Shown here: positions 62,456-64,000 of the stretch, piece by piece
Position numbering within the stretch: position 1 is the first letter of the stretch
Layout: the number at the start of each line of letters is the position of its first letter
Source: Clostridia bacterium
GTDB lineage: Bacteria; Bacillota; Clostridia; Oscillospirales; Acutalibacteraceae
Assembly (NCBI GenBank): GCA_017435665.1
Contig: JAFSEP010000061.1
Location: 1 to 64,000, forward strand
Direction of reading: 5' to 3'
DNA length: 64,000 nt
Made by a program: the position numbers and the translations under genes
Notes under the pieces: generated by a model
What the model saw: the letters and a program-made list of their open reading frames with translations, nothing else
What the model was told of the DNA's origin: nothing
The model's database searches: none

Positions 62456-63481
62456 ATGAAAAACCATGAAGTAACAACATCCCATAAGCTCCTTGATGAA
62501 AAGGGCCTTCTCATCGAGCCGGGCTGGGCAAAATCACTCGTATGGAAATACGACAGAAACGATATAAAGATGCCCAAATTCAGAATTAAGGAATGGGACT
62601 ATTACGCAATTCTTTCAAAGGATTTCGGTGTCGCATTCACAATGTCCGATGACGGCTATATCGGCTTGCAGAGTGCATCCTTCCTTGATTTCATAGTACC
62701 CTGTGAGCACACGGAAACAATTCTCGATTTCTTCCCTATGGGCAAGCTCAAGATGCCTTCCGACTCTTCCGAGGGCAGCTGCATCTATCACAAAAAAGGC
62801 AGACTTGATATGACCTTCACCCTTTCACCCGGCAAGCGTCACATCAAGTGCGATTTCAAGAAGTTTGACGGAAACAAGGATTTATATGTTGACATTACCC
62901 TTGAACAGCCTCCTATGGATACAATGGTAATCGCTACTCCCTGGAAGGAAAATCCCAAGTGCTTCTATTATAATCAGAAAATCAACTGTATGCGTGCAAG
63001 CGGTACTGTTGTTTACGGTGGTAAGAAATACGAATTCAACCCCGAAACAGACTTCGGTACTCTCGACTGGGGCCGTGGTGTATGGACATATGATAACACA
63101 TGGTTCTGGGGCAGCGGTAACGGCGTTGTTGAAGGCAAGCCCTTCGGCTTTAATATCGGCTACGGCTTCAGCGACAGAACATCTGCCAGTGAAAATATGA
63201 TTTTCTATGACGGCAAGGCTCATAAGCTTGATGATGTTGAATTCCATATTCCTGCATCAGGCTATACAGATCCCTGGAAAATTACCTCAAGTGACGGCAG
63301 GTTTGAAATGGACTTTGTTCCTATCATTGACAGAAGCGCAAAAATCGATGCTAAGGTTATTATCACAGATCAGCATCAGGTATTCGGTAAGATGAGCGGT
63401 AAGGCTGTTCTTGATGACGGTACGGTTCTTGAAATTAAGGATTTGCTTTGCTTCAACGAGCAGGTACATAACAAGTATTAA
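62456..63481 (+). CDS. DUF2804 family protein
   Basis: The 341-residue protein has GGAGG 7 nt before the ATG. It shows the DUF2804 pattern: N-terminal LLDEKGLLIEPGWAKSLVWKYDRNDIK, then WDYYAI, DFGTLDWGRGVWTYDNTWFWGSGNG and FNIGYGFSDRTSASENMIFYDGKAHKLD. The family is predicted to have a double beta-barrel (lipocalin/carotenoid-isomerase-like) fold. Its function is not known. No signal peptide is seen. Repeat elements and a terminator follow. Confidence 0.9.
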   Translation: MKNHEVTTSHKLLDEKGLLIEPGWAKSLVWKYDRNDIKMPKFRIKEWDYYAILSKDFGVAFTMSDDGYIGLQSASFLDFIVPCEHTETILDFFPMGKLKMPSDSSEGSCIYHKKGRLDMTFTLSPGKRHIKCDFKKFDGNKDLYVDITLEQPPMDTMVIATPWKENPKCFYYNQKINCMRASGTVVYGGKKYEFNPETDFGTLDWGRGVWTYDNTWFWGSGNGVVEGKPFGFNIGYGFSDRTSASENMIFYDGKAHKLDDVEFHIPASGYTDPWKITSSDGRFEMDFVPIIDRSAKIDAKVIITDQHQVFGKMSGKAVLDDGTVLEIKDLLCFNEQVHNKY

Positions 63482-63485
63482 TTGA

Positions 63486-63562
63486 ATGCAGAATGCAGAG
63501 TGCAAGACCCCTCAGTCAGCTTCGCTGACAGCTCCCCTTTCAGGGAGAGCCGCTGCAGAATT
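63486..63562. repeat. Heptamers and inverted copy of the 62-bp palindromic element
   Basis: Two complete heptamers and one degenerate heptamer (63486-63506) lead into 63501-63562, the exact reverse complement of 46266-46327. The block sits right after the DUF2804 stop codon. Confidence 0.85.
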
Positions 63563-63635
63563 GCGGGACCTGCGGTCGGCATATTTATAATTGATATTCC
63601 GTAATCACTATAATTTTTCAAACATAATAATTATT

Positions 63636-63661
63636 AAAGCGACGGCGTTTGCCGTCGCTTT
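63636..63661. terminator. Terminator
   Basis: AAAGCGACGGC-GTTT-GCCGTCGCTTT followed by CTTTTG. It lies between the convergent DUF2804 gene and the partial gene at the window end. Confidence 0.85.
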
Positions 63662-63678
63662 CTTTTGTGAAAACAATT

Positions 63679-64000
63679 TCATTGTTTATACTCGTAATTA
63701 ATTAAACAGTTTTGATCATCAAATTCGACAGATAGTGAAAAATCACCTGTGCTGCAATCATACTTCCCTGATTCTGCACTATACGAACAAATTTCCGAAA
63801 TTCTCTTCTTTTCGTTATAATACTCAGTTGCAGACAAATTCCACTCTGCATTAATTTCCGCAACATCCCCCATGGTATTACAATAATACTGATATTTTAT
63901 ATTTTGTGCTTCGTGAGGAATTTCACTTGGAAAAACATCAAACAAAGGAACCGTTTCATCATCTTCACACAATGCAAGGTTTTCATCAAGAACCAAATAG
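63679..64000 (-). CDS. Hypothetical protein, N-terminus beyond the window
   Basis: The frame is open from 64000 to the stop at 63679 and has no convincing internal start, so the gene continues past the edge. The visible 106 residues or so are acidic and Tyr-rich (FPSEIPHEAQNIKYQYYCNTMGDVAEINAEWNLSATEYYNEKKRI; LSVEFDDQNCLINYEYKQ). They suggest an extracellular beta-type domain of a lipoprotein. No family is recognised. Confidence 0.6.
   Translation of the reverse strand, partial: YLVLDENLALCEDDETVPLFDVFPSEIPHEAQNIKYQYYCNTMGDVAEINAEWNLSATEYYNEKKRISEICSYSAESGKYDCSTGDFSLSVEFDDQNCLINYEYKQ

Overview
The window looks like chromosomal DNA from a gut-type Clostridia bacterium, most likely Oscillospirales/Ruminococcaceae. 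The evidence is strong AGGAGG ribosome-binding sites, moderate-to-low GC, a T-box-controlled tyrS, a clpC-mcsB-mcsA operon, DUF5685 and DUF2804 proteins, BspA-type leucine-rich repeat proteins, cohesin-like and dockerin modules, and GH2/GH30 enzymes. I found no rRNA, tRNA, CRISPR array, transposase or phage genes. The species is not determined.

Region 1 (1-11.2 kb) is a surface-protein locus built around a two-component system. An AgrC-like sensor kinase (6003-7283) and a LytTR response regulator (7411-8109) sit between large secreted proteins. These are a partial cohesin-like protein (1-1091), a 1533-residue cohesin/dockerin/InlB-repeat/BspA protein (1180-5781) and a divergent BspA-like protein (8336-11188). 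Nine-base boxes matching the LytTR consensus occur at 20-21 bp period in front of the regulator and in front of the dockerin protein. The regulator probably controls itself and its neighbours.

Region 2 (11.2-22.6 kb) is the most striking part. An ECF sigma factor and an overlapping anti-sigma factor (12753-11514) are divergent from a 2553-residue BspA-like protein (13016-20677), which is followed by an M28-like metallopeptidase (20866-22341). The same bipartite promoter, GTAAGTTTT-N12-CCGTTTA, stands before the sigma gene, the giant gene and the peptidase gene, so they look like one autoregulated ECF regulon. The whole unit is bracketed by two near-identical direct repeats (11190-11483 and 22343-22603), each ending in the same hairpin terminator. 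It therefore looks like a discrete cassette.

Region 3 (22.6-40 kb) is mixed. It holds a fibronectin-III protein, small membrane proteins, a radical SAM protein, a DnaJ/membrane-protein/DUF5685 cluster with a duplicated array of small palindromes, a lipase-like hydrolase and a GH30 glycosidase. It also holds T-box-tyrS, an XRE regulator, a divergent pyridoxal kinase/MocR pair and a GH2 glycosidase.

Region 4 (40-51.6 kb) contains a second ECF sigma/anti-sigma pair followed by a secreted protein, a small XRE regulator, an ABC ATPase without a permease, glycerate kinase, a Cys-rich conserved protein, NAD synthetase, IMP dehydrogenase and a CarD-like regulator.

Region 5 (51.6-64 kb) carries clpC-mcsB-mcsA without ctsR, small hypothetical proteins and a 279-bp element with 27-bp terminal inverted repeats. 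It continues with a membrane-anchored transglutaminase-fold protein whose catalytic Cys is replaced by Ser, a GPH sugar transporter, an RlmD-type RNA methyltransferase and a DUF2804 protein. Short dispersed elements occur in many intergenic gaps from about 29 kb onward: (RYGCAGA)n heptamers, a 62-bp element present in two inverted copies, and palindrome arrays.
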